Below, piece after piece: positions 62,644-64,000 of a stretch of 64,000 bases of DNA. Source of the DNA: Pseudothauera lacus (GTDB taxonomy: Bacteria; Pseudomonadota; Gammaproteobacteria; Burkholderiales; Rhodocyclaceae); assembly GCF_003034845.1 (NCBI RefSeq), contig NZ_PZKC01000005.1, positions 124,001 through 188,000 on the forward strand. The letters run 5' to 3'. Position 1 is the stretch's first letter. Each line of letters starts with the position of its first letter. The position numbers were made by a program, and so were the translations under genes. A model generated the notes under the pieces. That model did no database searches. It had not been told where the DNA came from and saw only the letters and a list, made by a program, of their open reading frames with translations.

Positions 62644-63723
62644 ATGTACGAATCCTACTACCGACTCAGCGGCAAGCCTTTCCAGCTCAACCCCGATCCT
62701 GCCTTCTTCTACGGCAGTCGCGGCCATCGGCGGGCGATGGCCTATCTCGAATACGGCCTGCACCAGAGTGAGGGCTTCATCGTCATCACCGGCGAGATCG
62801 GTGCGGGCAAGACCACCCTGGTGCGCAGCCTGCTCGAACGCCTGGATGCCGCGCAGGTGGTGGCGGCCAATCTGGTCAGCACCCAAATCGATGCAGGCGA
62901 CATGCTGCGCATGGTCGCGGCGGCCTTCGGGGTGCCGACGCGCAACCTGCAGAAGGCCGACCTCCTGCTCGCCCTGGAGACCTTCCTGGTGTCGGTCACC
63001 GCTGCCGGCAAGCGCGCGCTGCTGATCGTCGACGAGGCGCAGAACCTCACCGCCGATGCGGTGGAGGAGCTGCGCATGCTGTCCAACTTCCAGCTCGAGG
63101 ACCATGCCCTGCTGCAGAGCTTCCTCGTCGGTCAGCCGGAGTTCCGCGACATCATGCAGGGCCCGGACATGCAGCAGCTGCGCCAGCGCGTCATCGCCTC
63201 CTACCACCTCGGCCCGATGGACGCCGGTGAGACCCAGGCCTACATCGAACACCGCCTTCACCACGTCGGTTGGGAGGACGATCCGCTTTTCTCCGCCGCT
63301 GCGATGCGCGCCGTGTATGCCGCCAGCGGAGGCATTCCGCGCCGCATCAACACCCTCTGCGACCGCCTCATGCTGGCCGCCTTCATCGCCGAGCGCCACA
63401 GCATCGACGAAGCCGACGTGCGCGAGGTGGTCGACGAGATGCATCAGGAGATGCAGGGCGGCAGCGCCGCCACCGGGCGCCCGGCGAATGGCGCCGCGCG
63501 CCCGGTGGGCGGGGTGGACGGACTGACGCTGGGCCACCTCGACATCGCTCCTGAACTCGCGCAGACCATCGAGGCGCTCGCCGCCGGTACCGACCTGCAG
63601 CGCATCGAGGCGCGCCTGACCCGTCTCGAACAGTCGGTTTCCGCCACCCTCTCCGCCCTCGACCAGCTCGTGCGCGCCGCGCGCCGCGAGCCCGCCAGCC
63701 AGGAAGGTCCGCATGAGCAGTGA
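62644..63723 (+). CDS. XrtA-associated ATPase (ExeA-like)
   Basis: A 359-residue AAA ATPase of the GspA/ExeA type. MYESYYRLSGKPFQLNPDPA opens the family; Walker A is GEIGAGKTTLVRSLLE (about 50-65) and Walker B LLIVDEAQNL (about 126-135). ASGGIPRRINTLCDRLML is the sensor-2 region. A C-terminal coiled-coil segment (about 300-345) may be periplasmic-side or oligomerising, but no TM is visible. ATG at 62644 chosen over the TTG at 62641. It overlaps wecB by 11 bp. Confidence 0.88.
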   Translation: MYESYYRLSGKPFQLNPDPAFFYGSRGHRRAMAYLEYGLHQSEGFIVITGEIGAGKTTLVRSLLERLDAAQVVAANLVSTQIDAGDMLRMVAAAFGVPTRNLQKADLLLALETFLVSVTAAGKRALLIVDEAQNLTADAVEELRMLSNFQLEDHALLQSFLVGQPEFRDIMQGPDMQQLRQRVIASYHLGPMDAGETQAYIEHRLHHVGWEDDPLFSAAAMRAVYAASGGIPRRINTLCDRLMLAAFIAERHSIDEADVREVVDEMHQEMQGGSAATGRPANGAARPVGGVDGLTLGHLDIAPELAQTIEALAAGTDLQRIEARLTRLEQSVSATLSALDQLVRAARREPASQEGPHEQ

Positions 63724-64000
63724 ATCCGGCCAGCCCGCGCCCATCCTCTGCGTTGTCGGCGCGCGCCCCAACTACATGAAGATGGCGCCCATCATCCGTG
63801 CCTTTGCCGCCCATCAGCCGCCCTTGCCGACGGTGCTGGTGCATACCGGGCAGCACTACGACACGGCGATGAACGACCGCCTCTTCGCCGATCTCGACCT
63901 GCCCGCACCGGATGTCAATCTCGGCGTCGGTTCGGCTTCCCATGCCGTGCAGACCGCCGAAGTGATGAAGCGCTTCGAGCCCCTCATCGACGCCCACGGC
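63713..64000 (+). CDS. wecB: UDP-N-acetylglucosamine 2-epimerase, non-hydrolysing (5' part)
   Basis: The first 96 codons; the gene runs off the window. ILCVVGARPNYMKMAPIIRA (about 11-30) and LVHTGQHYDTAMNDRLF (about 42-58) are the family's substrate-binding start. It converts UDP-GlcNAc to UDP-ManNAc, providing sugar for the exopolysaccharide made by this locus. ATG at 63713 lies inside the end of the ATPase gene, so translation is coupled. Confidence 0.92.
   Translation, partial: MSSESGQPAPILCVVGARPNYMKMAPIIRAFAAHQPPLPTVLVHTGQHYDTAMNDRLFADLDLPAPDVNLGVGSASHAVQTAEVMKRFEPLIDAHG

Overview
The window reads as a chromosomal segment of a high-GC betaproteobacterium. The gene orders mlaFED-mlaA-mlaC-mlaB-ibaG-murA and hisG...hisE-HIT-tatABC, together with a PEP-CTERM/exosortase-A exopolysaccharide locus, point to the Rhodocyclales (Azoarcus/Thauera/Zoogloea type). 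This placement is inferred from gene content, not from a database search. Coding density is very high, most operons use 1-11 bp stop/start overlaps, and no rRNA, tRNA, CRISPR array, phage or complete insertion sequence was found. No gene-free stretch exceeds 300 bases.

Region by region: (1) 1-9136 holds the 5' end of kdsD, the phospholipid-trafficking mla operon (with the lipoprotein gene mlaA inside it), a two-gene ABC-2 exporter, ibaG, murA, a flavoprotein and the convergent rnk. (2) 9292-17988 is the histidine operon, followed by a HIT protein and tatABC. hisC is reversed inside the his operon, next to a perfect 23-bp inverted repeat. (3) 18094-22925 holds a DegS-like protease, a Nif3 protein, a FimV-like LysM protein and a DUF2889 protein. 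(4) 23157-27873 holds sucCD and a PP2C / double-FHA / metallo-hydrolase signalling group. (5) 27970-40615 holds rpe, gph, a Trp-rich leader peptide, trpE, an inserted aminotransferase / BKACE / membrane-protein cassette, trpGDC and a large tamB. (6) 40822-44471 holds msrA, an FKBP, recQ and rfaE2.

(7) 44579-52821 is the most interesting block. A MerR-type regulator with a B12-binding domain carries the CarH/LitR photoreceptor signatures (W-x9-EH and E-x-H-x-x-G). It is divergent from nine tightly overlapping genes: a small unknown protein, FAD oxidoreductase, DUF1365, Cfa-type methyltransferase, chalcone-isomerase-like protein, MFS transporter, DUF3833 lipoprotein, SDR and SnoaL-like protein. 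The 79-bp intergenic region contains two divergent sigma70-type promoters whose -10 boxes overlap. Copies of a TTTGTCC-n-GGACAAA palindrome flank them. This suggests a light/B12-switched membrane-lipid remodelling operon.

(8) 52896-64000 is the exosortase-A type exopolysaccharide locus: a sugar epimerase, a FeeM-like acyltransferase, the export lipoprotein, chain-length protein, tyrosine autokinase, outer-membrane protein, ATPase and the start of wecB. An ABC ATPase / LolA-like / DUF1302-like group lies within it but has no permease gene.

A family of imperfectly palindromic elements (termini CTAGCCCGCATTTCTCACACC and its complement) occurs in at least five intergenic positions, mostly between converging genes. 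Their terminal TAG often serves as the stop codon of the preceding gene.
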